Shown: positions 1-9,723, numbered from the stretch's first letter. The stretch: DNA of 44,491 nucleotides from Cytophagales bacterium (GCA_016124425.1 WGNT01000171.1:1-44491), one strand, 5' to 3'. Translations and numbers: made by a program. The notes: generated by a model not told the origin, from the letters alone.

Positions 1-114
1 AAATTTGCCCAAAATCAAAATGTACCGCTAGTCACGCCTATTATTGGCGAGAAGGTCTTGCTTGACGAGGAAACCCTATTCAACGTATGGTGGAACGACG
101 AAGATGGTAGTTAA
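1..114 (+). CDS. C-terminal end of a gene cut by the window edge
   Basis: Reading frame 1 is open from the first base to a TAA at 112-114, giving the last 37 residues of a protein that starts outside the window. It contains a hydrophobic PLVTPIIGE stretch and ends in an acidic tail with a Trp-Trp pair (VWWNDEDGS). The GE-V-x-L and WW ending recalls the C-terminus of metallo-beta-lactamase-fold hydrolases of the UlaG type, but this fragment is too short to assign. The next gene lies on the opposite strand, so the two genes converge. Confidence 0.5.
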   Translation, partial: KFAQNQNVPLVTPIIGEKVLLDEETLFNVWWNDEDGS

Positions 115-207
115 TTAGTCGAAAAAACTTCACTAGATAGTTAAAAACGAACTTAAGCAAACGGGGAAAATTATAGATACGAGCAGGGTCTTCATGTCTT
201 CGAAGGT

Positions 208-783
208 TTAGAACCTGTTTTTAATATTTCTACTACAGTAGTTTATGATTTCCTCAATCCGCTTTTTTCTGGTTTCGGATCTTTTCGCCTGACTTAGCCA
301 ATAGAGGTAATTTTTGCGGTAGGAGGGAGAAAAATGCTGATAGTTTTGAAAGGCCTCGGGATGACAAGTAAATGCCGCCTCCAAATCCTCCGGAATAACG
401 CCGTTTTCAACCTCATCAAGGCTATTCCAGCTGCCATTTTCCTTTGCAATGGCTATACTCTTTAAGCCACTTTCATGCATCAAATCCGCTGTAAGTAGCT
501 CATCAATATACTTTTTGTTAATTGCGCTCCACACACTTTTGGGCTTACGGCGGGTAAAGTACTGCTTTCGCTTTCCATCGCCTAGGCTGTAGGAGGTAGA
601 GTCAATCCAACCAAAACACAAGGCGACTTTCACGGCTTCTTCCCATCGCATAGATGGCATCTCGTGACCAACCTTGAACATGATTAGATAGACTCCGGAT
701 GATGTGTCGTGGTTCATTTCTAACCAAGATCTCCAGGATATGGTGTCGCCACAATAGACCTCTTGAATGGGGTTCTGTTTCAT
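208..783 (-). CDS. YdeI/OmpD-associated family protein
   Basis: A 191-residue soluble protein without signal peptide. The N-terminal half has the family pattern: a Trp-rich start (SWRSWLEMNH), then RWEEAVKVALCFGWIDS, then a conserved basic stretch (KQYFTRRKPKSVWS). The C-terminal half has the OmdA-like helical region with FQNYQHFSPSYRKNYLYW and a basic helix. Members are annotated as YdeI/OmpD-associated or bacteriocin-protection proteins; the biochemical role is not established. It is a single-gene unit on the minus strand, convergent with the partial gene at the left edge and divergent from the VOC gene at 912. Length is normal for the family. Confidence 0.85.
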   Translation of the reverse strand: MKQNPIQEVYCGDTISWRSWLEMNHDTSSGVYLIMFKVGHEMPSMRWEEAVKVALCFGWIDSTSYSLGDGKRKQYFTRRKPKSVWSAINKKYIDELLTADLMHESGLKSIAIAKENGSWNSLDEVENGVIPEDLEAAFTCHPEAFQNYQHFSPSYRKNYLYWLSQAKRSETRKKRIEEIINYCSRNIKNRF

Positions 784-911
784 AAAGAACTAATTATCTC
801 CATATGTTAAAAGCTTTTGCGATTTATGTTCTCCCAGTACATCTTTTTCCAGCCCAATGATTATTGAAGTTACAATTATACCTAATTTGTATTCAAATTC
901 AACCGAATGCT

Positions 912-1280
912 ATGCTGACAGACGCGCACCCCAAATTGCCCATGCGGGACAAAAAAACGACCCGCGCCTACTACCAAAGACTTGGATTTTCCCTGGTGGG
1001 AAATACCGACTATGAGGGGTACCTCATGCTGCAAAAGGACCGGATTCAACTCCACTTTTTTGAGTTTTCAAACTTGGACCCAGCTGAAAATTACGGACAG
1101 GTATATATCCGTACAGATAGTATTGATTCGCTCTATGCATCCTTCCTAGCAGAGAAAATCCCCATACACCCAAACGGCCCGCTCCAAACCAAGCCTTGGG
1201 GACAGCGAGAGTTTTCGTTGCTGGATCCGGATAATAATTTGCTGACGTTTGGGCAAAGCATTGTGTCGCTAATCAACTGA
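912..1280 (+). CDS. VOC superfamily protein (glyoxalase/bleomycin-resistance type)
   Basis: A 122-residue protein of the vicinal oxygen chelate fold. It shows the two beta-alpha-beta-beta-beta modules: a LPMRDKKTTRAYYQRLGF start, the central LMLQKDRIQLHFFEF strand pair, and the end EFSLLDPDNNLLTFGQS, which is typical of bleomycin-resistance and glyoxalase relatives. Metal-ligand candidates are H and E in QLHFFEF and the E in REFSLLDPDNN. The frame is open further upstream to a TTG at 864, but the family fold starts at the ATG at 912, so that start is chosen. Substrate unknown; drug binding or a small dioxygenase/isomerase reaction is possible. Monocistronic, with a hairpin about 50 bases after the stop. 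Confidence 0.8.
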   Translation: MLTDAHPKLPMRDKKTTRAYYQRLGFSLVGNTDYEGYLMLQKDRIQLHFFEFSNLDPAENYGQVYIRTDSIDSLYASFLAEKIPIHPNGPLQTKPWGQREFSLLDPDNNLLTFGQSIVSLIN

Positions 1281-1695
1281 AAAAACAACATCGTACGAAA
1301 GAAATGTCGGAATTTGGCGCCTTTGGTAGGGTGTGAGGGTACTCCTACACCACGCGTAAATATTTTGTTTTTTTCTTGTCGGAGAATCCAACCGCATATA
1401 TAATAGCTGTACTTTTAGTTTCAGAAAAATGAATCGAGTAGGTTTGGGGAATAAGGCTGTTTGCATTTAATCCGCTAATCATGGAACAACCCAGTACCTT
1501 TAATCAGACTTTCTGTCAAAATAGCTTATGAGATAACTGTCGCATATAACGAGATTCTTCGTCCGCAGACGAACAGCGCTGTCCGGTTTGGCGGGACTTT
1601 TAGTACATAAAATGGGCTAGGGGCTGATTTGGCGGTGTTTGTGTTTGGCATCAATGTAGCAGCCAGCAGTAAACAGCCATCTTATTCAACGAGTA
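1281..1695. other. 415-bp gap without a supported gene; two hairpins
   Basis: No convincing gene. A hairpin at 1330-1351 (GGTGT stem pairing with ACACC, GC-rich inside) is followed ten bases later by a T-rich run around 1361-1373, so it may terminate the VOC transcript. A second perfect 6-bp inverted repeat, TTCGTC-CGCA-GACGAA, lies at 1558-1573 and has no T-run. A 65-residue minus-strand frame at 1269-1466 has no recognisable features. The promoter of the ABC permease should lie in the last 150 bases, but I see no clear TAnnTTTG box. Confidence 0.5.
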
Positions 1696-4065
1696 ATGTT
1701 ATCCAACTACATCAAAATTGCCCTACGCGGCTTTCTCAAACATAAGCTTACCTTTTTCATCAACCTGTTCGGACTCGCGTTAGGCCTATGGGCGGCAATC
1801 CTGATCGGTCTTTGGGTGAAAAGTGAGCTTCGTATGGACCGGGACTTTGCGGAAATTGATCAGGTTTACCGTATTATGGAACATCAGCGATACGGTACGG
1901 AGATTTTCACGACGACTTCCACTCCCGGAGTATTGGCAGAGGAGCTAAAAAATGTTTACCCGATAGTGGAAAGGGCAGCATCTGTATCTTGGAACCAAGA
2001 CCACCTTTTCGTAAATGGGGATGTAAAAATTAACTTGAACGGCCTTTATGTTGGTGCAGACTATTTACATATCCTGCAACATGACATCCTTCATGGAGAC
2101 CGTCAGTCCGCCCTATCTCAAAAGAACCATATCGTGCTTACCCAGGATGCGGCAATCAAACTATTTGGAAGAACGGATATTCTCGGAGAAACAGTCATTT
2201 TGAAAGAATCTGATGAATCGTCATTGTTTGTGGTCCAGGGAGTACTCAAGCCCTTATCCGACAGCCATAGCAGCGGCTTCGACTACTTACTTCCTTTTGA
2301 TCATTTACTTGGCAAGGAGTATCATTCATGGCTGAAGGAATGGGGGAGCAATGGACCCAACACACTCGTGAAGTTGCAGGCCTCGGCTGACTGGCGTGCC
2401 TTCTCTTCCCAAATCGAAAATTTTATCGCTGAGCGAAATGAAGGCAGTAATGTACGTCTTTTTGCCTATCCCCAGCAGGATCTCTATCTGCATGGCAGGT
2501 TTAAAGACGGGATGCAGTATGGAGGAAGAATCGATTACGTACACTTATTTTCAGTGATCGGATTGTTCGTGCTGTTGATAGCCTGTATCAACTTCATGAA
2601 TCTGTCAACGGCAAAATCTCAAACACGGGCCAAAGAAGTCGGCGTACGAACAGTAGTCGGTGCAGATAAAGGAAACCTCGTATTCCAATTTCTGAGTGAG
2701 TCGATGATCATCACGGTCTTTGCGGGAGTGTTTGCTTTGGTATTGGTACAGTTGACGCTTCCGCTTTTCGATACCCTAACGGGAAAAACGACTCAACTTC
2801 CGTATTCAGATCTGAATTTTTGGCTTCAATATACGGGCATACTTGTTTTTACAGGGTTGGTTGCAGGGAGTTATCCGGCTTTTTATCTATCGGCAACAAA
2901 GGTTGTTTCGGTATTTCGGAGGTATACCAAGTCAGGCAGTGGGGTAGCGGTAGCACGAAAGGGACTCGTCCTGTTCCAATTTATTATGGCTACAGTACTT
3001 ATCGTTTCCACCGTGGTGGTTTATCAACAGATCAATTATGCACTCAAACAGAATATCGGATACGAAAAGGAACAGCTGATGATTGTGCGGCTTGAAGGCA
3101 ATCTTGCGGAGGACTTCGACGTATTCAAAAACAGGTTGTCCACTGATCCAAATGTATTAGCCGTTTCCCGGTCTTCCCATGCCTTGCTGGGCAGAAATTC
3201 AAACACAGGTAATGTCAGTTGGGAAGGTAAAGATCCGGATTTTACAGCCTTATTTGAGATTATTCAGATAGACTACGATTTTTTGGAAACTACCGGTATG
3301 AAGCTTATCAAAGGAGATGACTTCCATCCGGCAAAAGGGGCGGATTCGTTGCAGGGCGCAATTTTGAATCGCCGGGCCTATGAACTTATGACACAGGACC
3401 AACCTGCAGCTGAATCATTTAAACTCGGTGATGAAGAACGTGTTATCACAGGGGTGGTGGAAAACTTTCATTTTCAAAGTTTTCACCAAAGCATGGAACC
3501 AGTAATCATGTTACTAGACGGAAGTTTTGCCGCTGTAGGCTTTATTCGGATACAGGCCGGGTCAATACCGCAGGCTTTTGCTTCTATAAAGGCATTTGCT
3601 GAAGAATTAAATCCCGATTTTCCCTTTCAACATACCTTTATGGATGAAAATTATGCGAGCATGTACAAGGATGACGTAAAGTTGCGTGACTTAGCCAACT
3701 ATTTCAGCATCTTCACTATCCTGATTTCATGTTTGGGCTTGTTTGGATTATCCGCTCATATTGCCGAACAAAAAACAAAAGAAATCGGTATCCGGAAGGT
3801 CCTTGGCGCATCTACCTTTTCGATCTTACATGTGATCAACAGGGAATTTGTGCGCATTGTTGCAGTTTCCATTGTCCTAGGGTCAGCCATTGGCTATTGG
3901 ATAATGAGCGATTGGTTGTCGGACTATGCGTATAGAATTGATTTTGAATGGTGGATTATTCCCATGGTAGCCGGCGTCATTCTAGCTACTGCCTACCTTA
4001 CGGTTACGTTTCAGGCAATCAAAGCTACTCAAATCAATCCTGCTACGACACTTAAAAGCGACTAG
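1696..4065 (+). CDS. FtsX/MacB-type ABC transporter permease
   Basis: A 789-residue inner-membrane protein of the large FtsX-like permease family common in Bacteroidota. The start is diagnostic: a short amphipathic segment (NYIKIALRGFLKHK) and a first membrane helix at about residues 19-42, then a MacB-type periplasmic domain. A first FtsX core follows (from about 280, with STAKSQTRAKEVGVRTVVGA), then a second periplasmic domain, then a second FtsX core near 680-780 (AEQKTKEIGIRKVLGAS) with the last three helices. Members act with a separate ATPase as lipid, lipoprotein or peptide extruders or as mechanotransmission devices. No ATPase gene is adjacent, so the partner must be elsewhere. The length matches the family. 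Confidence 0.88.
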   Translation: MLSNYIKIALRGFLKHKLTFFINLFGLALGLWAAILIGLWVKSELRMDRDFAEIDQVYRIMEHQRYGTEIFTTTSTPGVLAEELKNVYPIVERAASVSWNQDHLFVNGDVKINLNGLYVGADYLHILQHDILHGDRQSALSQKNHIVLTQDAAIKLFGRTDILGETVILKESDESSLFVVQGVLKPLSDSHSSGFDYLLPFDHLLGKEYHSWLKEWGSNGPNTLVKLQASADWRAFSSQIENFIAERNEGSNVRLFAYPQQDLYLHGRFKDGMQYGGRIDYVHLFSVIGLFVLLIACINFMNLSTAKSQTRAKEVGVRTVVGADKGNLVFQFLSESMIITVFAGVFALVLVQLTLPLFDTLTGKTTQLPYSDLNFWLQYTGILVFTGLVAGSYPAFYLSATKVVSVFRRYTKSGSGVAVARKGLVLFQFIMATVLIVSTVVVYQQINYALKQNIGYEKEQLMIVRLEGNLAEDFDVFKNRLSTDPNVLAVSRSSHALLGRNSNTGNVSWEGKDPDFTALFEIIQIDYDFLETTGMKLIKGDDFHPAKGADSLQGAILNRRAYELMTQDQPAAESFKLGDEERVITGVVENFHFQSFHQSMEPVIMLLDGSFAAVGFIRIQAGSIPQAFASIKAFAEELNPDFPFQHTFMDENYASMYKDDVKLRDLANYFSIFTILISCLGLFGLSAHIAEQKTKEIGIRKVLGASTFSILHVINREFVRIVAVSIVLGSAIGYWIMSDWLSDYAYRIDFEWWIIPMVAGVILATAYLTVTFQAIKATQINPATTLKSD

Positions 4066-4196
4066 GAATAGGACAAAGGAAATCGATATAAGAAAATGTT
4101 GGGTGCGGGACGCTTTTAGTAGTGTTGCTTTTGCCACTTTTTTGCTTATATTCACAAGAAAGCTATTATAGTGTCAAATCTTAATCCCTGAATCTG

Positions 4197-4934
4197 ATGA
4201 AACCTTTTATCTGGCTAATGATTGCGGCATTTAGCACAATCGCGTGTTACGAAAAAAATGCAGCCAAAGGGTCTGAATCCAGGCCTACGGAAATCCCTGT
4301 TCAAAAAGTTTTTGAAGACACAGTGATTTTAGGAATAGACGTGTCCCACTTTCAGGGTGACATAGACTGGGGAAAAATAAAGTCCGCGAATATCAAATTT
4401 GCCTATGACAAAGCCACACAGGGTAGCAGATACAAAGATCCAAAGTATGTGCAAAATAAACAGGGGGCTCAAAACGTAGGTTTAGTCCACGGTTCTTACC
4501 ATTTCTTTACCTCAAATGATTCGGGGTTGGCTCAGGCCGAACATTTCTGTCAAGTAGTTGATTATAAAGAAGGAGATATGATTCCCGTTTTGGATCTGGA
4601 GCAAGGGAGTATTGTCGGTGAGGTTACCGTTCAAAACTTTCAAAAGGAAGTGTTTGATTGGCTAAATGAAGTTGAGCGAATTCTAGGCGTGAAACCCATC
4701 ATTTACACCAACCACCCTTTCGGTGATCAATACCTAGACCATCCGGATTTTTCAGCTTACGAACTATGGATTGCGGAATACGGCGTTAGCACCCCAAAAA
4801 TCCCCAAACAGTGGAAAGAAAAAGGCTGGCTAATCTGGCAAAGAAGTGAACGTGGCAAAATAGAGGGTGCAATAGGCGATGTTGATCACGATCTTTTTAA
4901 TCCGGCTAAACCATTCGGCTTTTCCAGCAACTAA
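4197..4934 (+). CDS. GH25 family lysozyme, predicted lipoprotein
   Basis: A 245-residue muramidase that would cleave the MurNAc-beta-1,4-GlcNAc bond of peptidoglycan. The N-terminus has a signal sequence ending in a lipobox (STIAC, Cys17), so the mature protein is probably membrane-anchored. The GH25 barrel starts at about residue 44 with ILGIDVSHFQGDIDW (Asp48, Asp55, Asp57) and carries the catalytic Asp133-Glu135 pair in PVLDLEQG. Later come IIYTN and LWIAEYG, and the end has WLIWQRS. The usual KATEG is here KATQG. It stands alone between two non-coding gaps. Likely roles are cell-wall turnover or attack on other bacteria. Confidence 0.9.
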   Translation: MKPFIWLMIAAFSTIACYEKNAAKGSESRPTEIPVQKVFEDTVILGIDVSHFQGDIDWGKIKSANIKFAYDKATQGSRYKDPKYVQNKQGAQNVGLVHGSYHFFTSNDSGLAQAEHFCQVVDYKEGDMIPVLDLEQGSIVGEVTVQNFQKEVFDWLNEVERILGVKPIIYTNHPFGDQYLDHPDFSAYELWIAEYGVSTPKIPKQWKEKGWLIWQRSERGKIEGAIGDVDHDLFNPAKPFGFSSN

Positions 4935-5280
4935 ATTGTTTTTTCGGAGATGAATTAACAATCTTATAGGTATCTATTGGGGATTTCCATTTCCGAGATC
5001 ATTTGAATGGTCACCATAAAAGGACAATTGAATCAAATTGAGGAGATTATATGCTTCTGAGCTAGTTGATTAACAAGGTTTAGGGATTTTTCACAACTTC
5101 TTGATCACTGCCGAGGTCAACTATTATTGGAAGCTAAGTTTTTTTTAGTAAAGGGACTTCAATCCCATACAATAAGCACTTTCTTCCCCTAAATTATTTA
5201 ACGATTTGATAAAATCGGATAATCCTTATTGATCGAAATGTAAGCTAGCTTAATCCCGTATTTCAATCACTCCTAACCTT
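4935..5280. other. 346-bp gap, nothing recognised
   Basis: AT-rich sequence with no open frame of note on either strand, no clear terminator hairpin and no repeated unit. It presumably holds the promoter of the GT83 gene at 5281. I see no gene remnant in any frame that I can name. Confidence 0.4.
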
Positions 5281-6861
5281 ATGAGAATTTCATACGCGAA
5301 CCTGCTATGGCTATTAGTCCCTGCCTCACTTTTTATCCATTTTGCCAACTTGGGAGGCTTGAGCATTTATGCGTTGGACGAAGCCAAGAATGCCACTGCC
5401 GCCATAGAGATGTGGGAGAAGGGCGAATGGCTATTGCCTACATTCAACCACCAACCCCGGTATGAAAAGCCACCGCTACATTATTATGCGTTTATACTTG
5501 CCTATAAGTGGTTCGGAATCAATCCCTGGGCGGCAAGGTTTTTTCCCGCCCTCCTCGGATTTGCTACTGTATGGATGATTTACGGTTTCGTCAGGCATCA
5601 TTTAGATAAGAAAACTGCCTTTTGGACAGCCTTTATCCTTACCTGTTCTCCCCATTGGATTATACAGTTTCATATGGCAGTTCCTGATGCGTTTTTGATT
5701 TTCTTTCTCACCTGTGCACTTTTTGCATTTTATAGCTATATCACCCAATCTTTTATTTCCAAAGCAACTGTAAGAACAGCTTATTGCTGCCTAGCCCTTG
5801 CCGTATTGAGTAAGGGTCCTGTTGCTTTGGTGCTTAGCGGCGCAATTATATTCCTGTTCTTCCTTCTGGATAAAAAGGTAAAGATTCGCGACCTTTTTAA
5901 AGTACTTGATCCAATTGGAATAGTTCTTTTCCTGGCGATTACCCTTCCATGGTACGTAGCAATCGCTGTAAAGACGGATGGCCAATGGCTGTCAGAATTT
6001 ATCTTTAAACACAACCTGGGAAGATTTTCGGCTCCGATGGAAGGCCATGGAGGAGGGGCGTGGAAAACACTGCTTTTTGTGGTGGCTGGTCTTCTCCCAT
6101 TTTCGCCTTTAGTGCTGATACAGTTGGGGAAACTTCGGAGTGCGTTAACCACTCAAAATAGGCTCTTGCACTTTAGTCTGATAAGTGCTGCGGTGATTGT
6201 TGGTTTTTTTATGGTATCCGGAACCAAGCTGCCCAATTATACCGTGCCTGCGTACCCTTTTATTGCAGTGATTTTGGGTTACCATATCAAACACCTGTTG
6301 CAACGCGGCGCTGTCAAAAGCATCCGCGTGTTTGGAGGTATTGGGCTTCTTCTCTTTTTGGCAGTGTGTATAACTCCCTATTTTGTGTTTCGTACCGACC
6401 CCATACTTATGCCCATGATTGAAGGGACATTCCCGCTCTTACTACTAGCGGGCTTGGCACTACCCGCTTACATGTATTTTCTGTTTCGGAAGGAGGCATT
6501 TGAGCTGTTACTTTATGTGGGTATGTGCTTTTTCGGAATTTCCGTTACCTTCTTCTATTTCTCGATGCCCATCATTGATCGCTTCGGACCGGTGATTTCT
6601 GCCGACCTGGGGAAGTTGAAATCAGCAGATTTGTACTACTATAAGAACTTCAATTCCGCATTTTCATTTTACCTGCAAAAGCCGATCAAAGATATCGAAT
6701 CGGCAGATGGGTTGATTGGGGAATCTTATGTGATAAGCAGGGAGGAATACCTTCCGGCGTTTGATTTGCTGCAACTACCATATGAGGTGGTACATCGCAA
6801 AAAGGATCTATTTGAAAATCCGGTTTCTGTGGTTCTCAAACTTTCGTCTCCCCAGCCCTAA
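5281..6861 (+). CDS. GT83-type lipid-linked glycosyltransferase (ArnT/PMT_2 family)
   Basis: A 526-residue polytopic membrane protein of the ArnT/dolichyl-phosphate-mannose mannosyltransferase fold. The family signature is at the N-terminus: Asp33-Glu34 in ALDEAKNA, which forms the catalytic acidic loop after the first helix, then the YEKPPLHYY motif around residues 61-69. About ten further membrane helices follow, and a small soluble domain lies in the last 90 residues. Such enzymes take a sugar from an undecaprenyl-phosphate carrier and place it on lipid A, a glycan or a protein; the acceptor here is unknown. The stop is three bases from the end of the convergent PAP2 gene, a lipid-phosphatase family that can recycle such carriers. 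A functional link is therefore possible, but they are not an operon. Confidence 0.85.
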   Translation: MRISYANLLWLLVPASLFIHFANLGGLSIYALDEAKNATAAIEMWEKGEWLLPTFNHQPRYEKPPLHYYAFILAYKWFGINPWAARFFPALLGFATVWMIYGFVRHHLDKKTAFWTAFILTCSPHWIIQFHMAVPDAFLIFFLTCALFAFYSYITQSFISKATVRTAYCCLALAVLSKGPVALVLSGAIIFLFFLLDKKVKIRDLFKVLDPIGIVLFLAITLPWYVAIAVKTDGQWLSEFIFKHNLGRFSAPMEGHGGGAWKTLLFVVAGLLPFSPLVLIQLGKLRSALTTQNRLLHFSLISAAVIVGFFMVSGTKLPNYTVPAYPFIAVILGYHIKHLLQRGAVKSIRVFGGIGLLLFLAVCITPYFVFRTDPILMPMIEGTFPLLLLAGLALPAYMYFLFRKEAFELLLYVGMCFFGISVTFFYFSMPIIDRFGPVISADLGKLKSADLYYYKNFNSAFSFYLQKPIKDIESADGLIGESYVISREEYLPAFDLLQLPYEVVHRKKDLFENPVSVVLKLSSPQP

Positions 6862-6864
6862 ACG

Positions 6865-7596
6865 TTACACTTTTTTCCAGTCAGAAAGTGGCCGAAGTTT
6901 AATAGATGGTAACGAAATTTTGAGCCGGTTTTGCATCCAACCAGTAGATGGGAAAAAGCCCATGATATAATAGGCTGCCAATGCGGAGAACACACCGACT
7001 AATGAACCTGCATATACATCCCAAAAAAAATGCTGAAGCAGGTATACGCGACTTAATCCAACAATTGAAGCGATTATCAGCAGGCTAAATTGCCAAGCCT
7101 TATTCAAACGCTGAGTTAGCAAAATAGTCGTCACAAATAGGAATATGCTTGCGGTATGTCCAGATGGAAAGGTATTGAACAACGCGGTTTTCACGCCCAC
7201 TACCCGATGTAAATCATCAGCCTGAAAATAAGCTAGGGGCCTAAGGCTTCCCTTAAAAAAGACCTGTTTTCCTAAGTGAACCAATACTGCATGGATGATG
7301 AATCCTATCGTCAGCAAGATGCCCGCGGAATAGCTTCGGAAGATTAGGAAAATAAGGAGGAAAACAGCCATTAATCCATCCCCTAAGTTTGTAATTACCT
7401 TAAAGAAATCATCCAACAGCGGCTGATGTTGTCGGTTAATCCATAATTCCCAATATCCCTTTTCCTGAAATGCCAATCCGACAAGTAGCAAAAACAGCAA
7501 ACCGAAGTATAAAGTGAGAAAGAAATCAGGCCATGTTTTGGGCCTTTTAAAAACGTGTGTTAAGCGCATACCAAAATAAAATGCTAGGATTGGCAA
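6865..7596 (-). CDS. PAP2-family membrane phosphatase
   Basis: A 243-residue membrane protein with about six helices and all three PAP2 motifs: C1, Lys110 to Arg119-Pro120 (KQVFFKGSLRP); C2, PSGH at 144-147; C3, SRVYLLQHFFWD with Ser182, Arg183, His189 and Asp193. The catalytic His nucleophile and phosphate-binding residues are therefore all present. Substrates of this family are undecaprenyl pyrophosphate, phosphatidic acid or lipid A phosphates, cleaved at the periplasmic face. An in-frame Met at residue 10 is an alternative start. It converges with the GT83 gene; the 141-bp spacer to the next minus-strand gene suggests its own promoter. Confidence 0.88.
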   Translation of the reverse strand: MPILAFYFGMRLTHVFKRPKTWPDFFLTLYFGLLFLLLVGLAFQEKGYWELWINRQHQPLLDDFFKVITNLGDGLMAVFLLIFLIFRSYSAGILLTIGFIIHAVLVHLGKQVFFKGSLRPLAYFQADDLHRVVGVKTALFNTFPSGHTASIFLFVTTILLTQRLNKAWQFSLLIIASIVGLSRVYLLQHFFWDVYAGSLVGVFSALAAYYIMGFFPSTGWMQNRLKISLPSIKLRPLSDWKKV

Positions 7597-7737
7597 TTGA
7601 ACCGCTTAAAACTACGTCAAACCCACTAACAATCAGCCGTCTTACACATCAAGAAATGGTTACAATTAAGTTTATTATTTAACACAAAATTGACATCGAA
7701 TCGAGGTACCACTATACAAAATGCCTTATCTTTCATT

Positions 7738-9408
7738 CTAGCAACAGTCCTTCACTTCCTCAATAATCACTACTGAATCCTGATATTGCCAAGGGCTAAT
7801 TAGCTCCATCCAACTGGACCAGCCGCGGGCTTCTTTTTCCAGGTATTCCCCTGTAAATATATCGAACCACGTGATTTTCATTTTCTTGCTGGAAGGTTGT
7901 GGAAGTACCGCATTCACACGCTCGCTGTCCTTGGGGATAAACATAAGGTATATCCCTTCCCCGTTACTAAGTGCATAGCCGTTTGTGGCTAGGTTGTCTG
8001 CCCCGATCCTGCTGTTGGTAGTTATTTTGGGGACACTTGGCTTAAAAGAATTGTAGTCATACTTTTTAAAAAAGTTTGCCAGATGCTTGTAGTAGTCAAA
8101 TCTAGGGGGATCAAAGTCGTGCCCCTCAGCTAGTGGATCATAAATTACGATATTCCAAGACGTATTTTGCCAGTAGTAAGACCCATATACGCCTGCAAAC
8201 ACACACTCGTACGTTCTTGCGAGGCAGGTTTCCGGACTGGTGTAATTTCCCACAAAGGTCTTGTAGGGGCCCTTTTCATATCCTCCATGCTCGATATTCA
8301 CCACAGGTTTATCTGAATGAAATGCCCTGCCTTGAAGCATCAGGGAATGGAGATTCGATCTCCAGCTTTGTATGGATATAAAGTCTACCAACTCTCCGTG
8401 ACGGGAGTTGAACTCGTAGTCGTGTACCGTCAGCAGTCTGTCGAAACTGTCAAGCTGCCGTATCCTTTTGATTCGTTCTATAATATAAGGTGGATCAGCA
8501 CGGTCATAATCAAGGGCTTCTTTGGATACGTCCCAGATTACATTGGAAAAGGCTTGGTATCGGTGGATTATATAATCAAAATACAGGTCATCTCCCTGAG
8601 TATGCATTTTTGGCCAGTTGACTAGTTTATTCCAGACGTAAATCATCAGGTGCGCATCAAGCCCCTCGGCTTGCATGTAGGCCAAAATCCGGTCCCAATG
8701 GTTAAAAAGCCTAAGGTTTAGTGTGCTAAAATCAGGATTATCATTGGTGCCGCCCCAAGCCGTGTAGGTTGGCCTGCCGTAGAAATATTTTCCGGGTACA
8801 TCTTTGGCAATTCCCCATGCCACGTCAAAGGCGTAGATATTGGCGACTACATGGTTAAACCCGTTCGCTTTCACTTGGGAAAGCAACTGCTTTGTCCTCG
8901 GGATACCTGATGTATTGTCATAGTCTAAAGCAAAGAGCCAGTCAAGTTCAAAGGCCAGCATAAAATGTGAATCACCATCCTCATAAACGAATGCCTGTGG
9001 ATTTTGGGAGTCTATGCCTACTGCACCTTTTTGGTTCTCCCTGGTATTAGGCAAGATGGTGAGATTCCCTGTGAGGCCACTGAGTTCAGGTTTGGACGAG
9101 TAGGTCTCAAACGTCCAAGTACCTTCCGCAGAAGCGGAAAAGCGACTTACCCATTCCTCATTTCCATTGTAAAACCCGGGGACTTTTTGTGTTTGTCCAT
9201 CCGGTCCGGTGTAAATAGCTCCAAATATGACATGAAACGGATTATTCGTCCGGTCTTTCTTTCCCTTGAAGGTAATGTCGTGAACCTGCCATGTTTCAAC
9301 TTCACTGGAAAAAGCGGACCTAAAAGCAGCTTCTTGTATCTGGGCAAAGCTGTTGGCAGGAAAGGCCAAAGCCCAAAGTATTAAGATGGTGTAGATTCTG
9401 GTAAACAT
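7738..9408 (-). CDS. Secreted DUF5060/DUF4038 glycoside hydrolase-like protein
   Basis: A 556-residue exported protein. I chose the ATG at 9408 because a signal peptide follows directly (hydrophobic core, cleavage after SFA-Q); the frame extends 25 codons upstream without adding one. Domains in order: a beta-sandwich DUF5060 (about 25-110, with the VIFGAIYTGPDG and GTWTFETYS type pattern), a TIM barrel of the DUF4038/apiosidase-like group (about 140-420, with DGDSHFMLAFELDW, NVIWDVSKE and VVNIEHGGYE, whose Glu is an acid/nucleophile candidate), and a C-terminal beta domain of the putative collagen-binding type (YLMFIPKDS to the end). Relatives include pectin side-chain glycosidases. No SusC/SusD pair is near, so the substrate is unknown. 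Confidence 0.83.
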   Translation of the reverse strand: MFTRIYTILILWALAFPANSFAQIQEAAFRSAFSSEVETWQVHDITFKGKKDRTNNPFHVIFGAIYTGPDGQTQKVPGFYNGNEEWVSRFSASAEGTWTFETYSSKPELSGLTGNLTILPNTRENQKGAVGIDSQNPQAFVYEDGDSHFMLAFELDWLFALDYDNTSGIPRTKQLLSQVKANGFNHVVANIYAFDVAWGIAKDVPGKYFYGRPTYTAWGGTNDNPDFSTLNLRLFNHWDRILAYMQAEGLDAHLMIYVWNKLVNWPKMHTQGDDLYFDYIIHRYQAFSNVIWDVSKEALDYDRADPPYIIERIKRIRQLDSFDRLLTVHDYEFNSRHGELVDFISIQSWRSNLHSLMLQGRAFHSDKPVVNIEHGGYEKGPYKTFVGNYTSPETCLARTYECVFAGVYGSYYWQNTSWNIVIYDPLAEGHDFDPPRFDYYKHLANFFKKYDYNSFKPSVPKITTNSRIGADNLATNGYALSNGEGIYLMFIPKDSERVNAVLPQPSSKKMKITWFDIFTGEYLEKEARGWSSWMELISPWQYQDSVVIIEEVKDCC

Positions 9409-9680
9409 GATTGCTAAGCGATGGTTGGGTTTGTTGCATTTACTCAAAGGTATCAAAATACTCGAAAAAAAGCTTGCTTTCAAAACAGCTTGAGTAGAAC
9501 GTCTAGGCTGGGAAGGGTTTGATTATTATTTTGAATAATTAATAGATAATTTAAATAACTAAATGTTGTTGTATAATTTTTTTTGAGCTTTGTTGTTTCA
9601 AATAATTGCTAATTGACCTGCTTGATACGCGATAGGAACGGGATGAAAAGGGTATCAATTCGGGTTTGATTAGTTTGAAA

Positions 9681-9723
9681 ATATCTGATAATTAATGATT
9701 ATAAATGGTTTATTTTCAGATAT
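9681..9723. repeat. 8-bp inverted repeat, arms 35 bp apart
   Basis: ATATCTGA at 9681-9688 is mirrored exactly by TCAGATAT at 9716-9723, with 27 AT-rich bases between. The spacing is too wide for a terminator but fits a two-site protein-binding arrangement. Chance occurrence in AT-rich DNA is possible. Confidence 0.35.

Noticed and set aside
1269-1466. 65-residue minus-strand ORF after the VOC gene
   Set aside because: Overlaps the hairpin and the end of the VOC gene; composition looks random.
4066-4196. Terminator after the ABC permease
   Set aside because: The only stem before the T-run is AGTG/CACT, four pairs with a ten-base loop, too weak to call.
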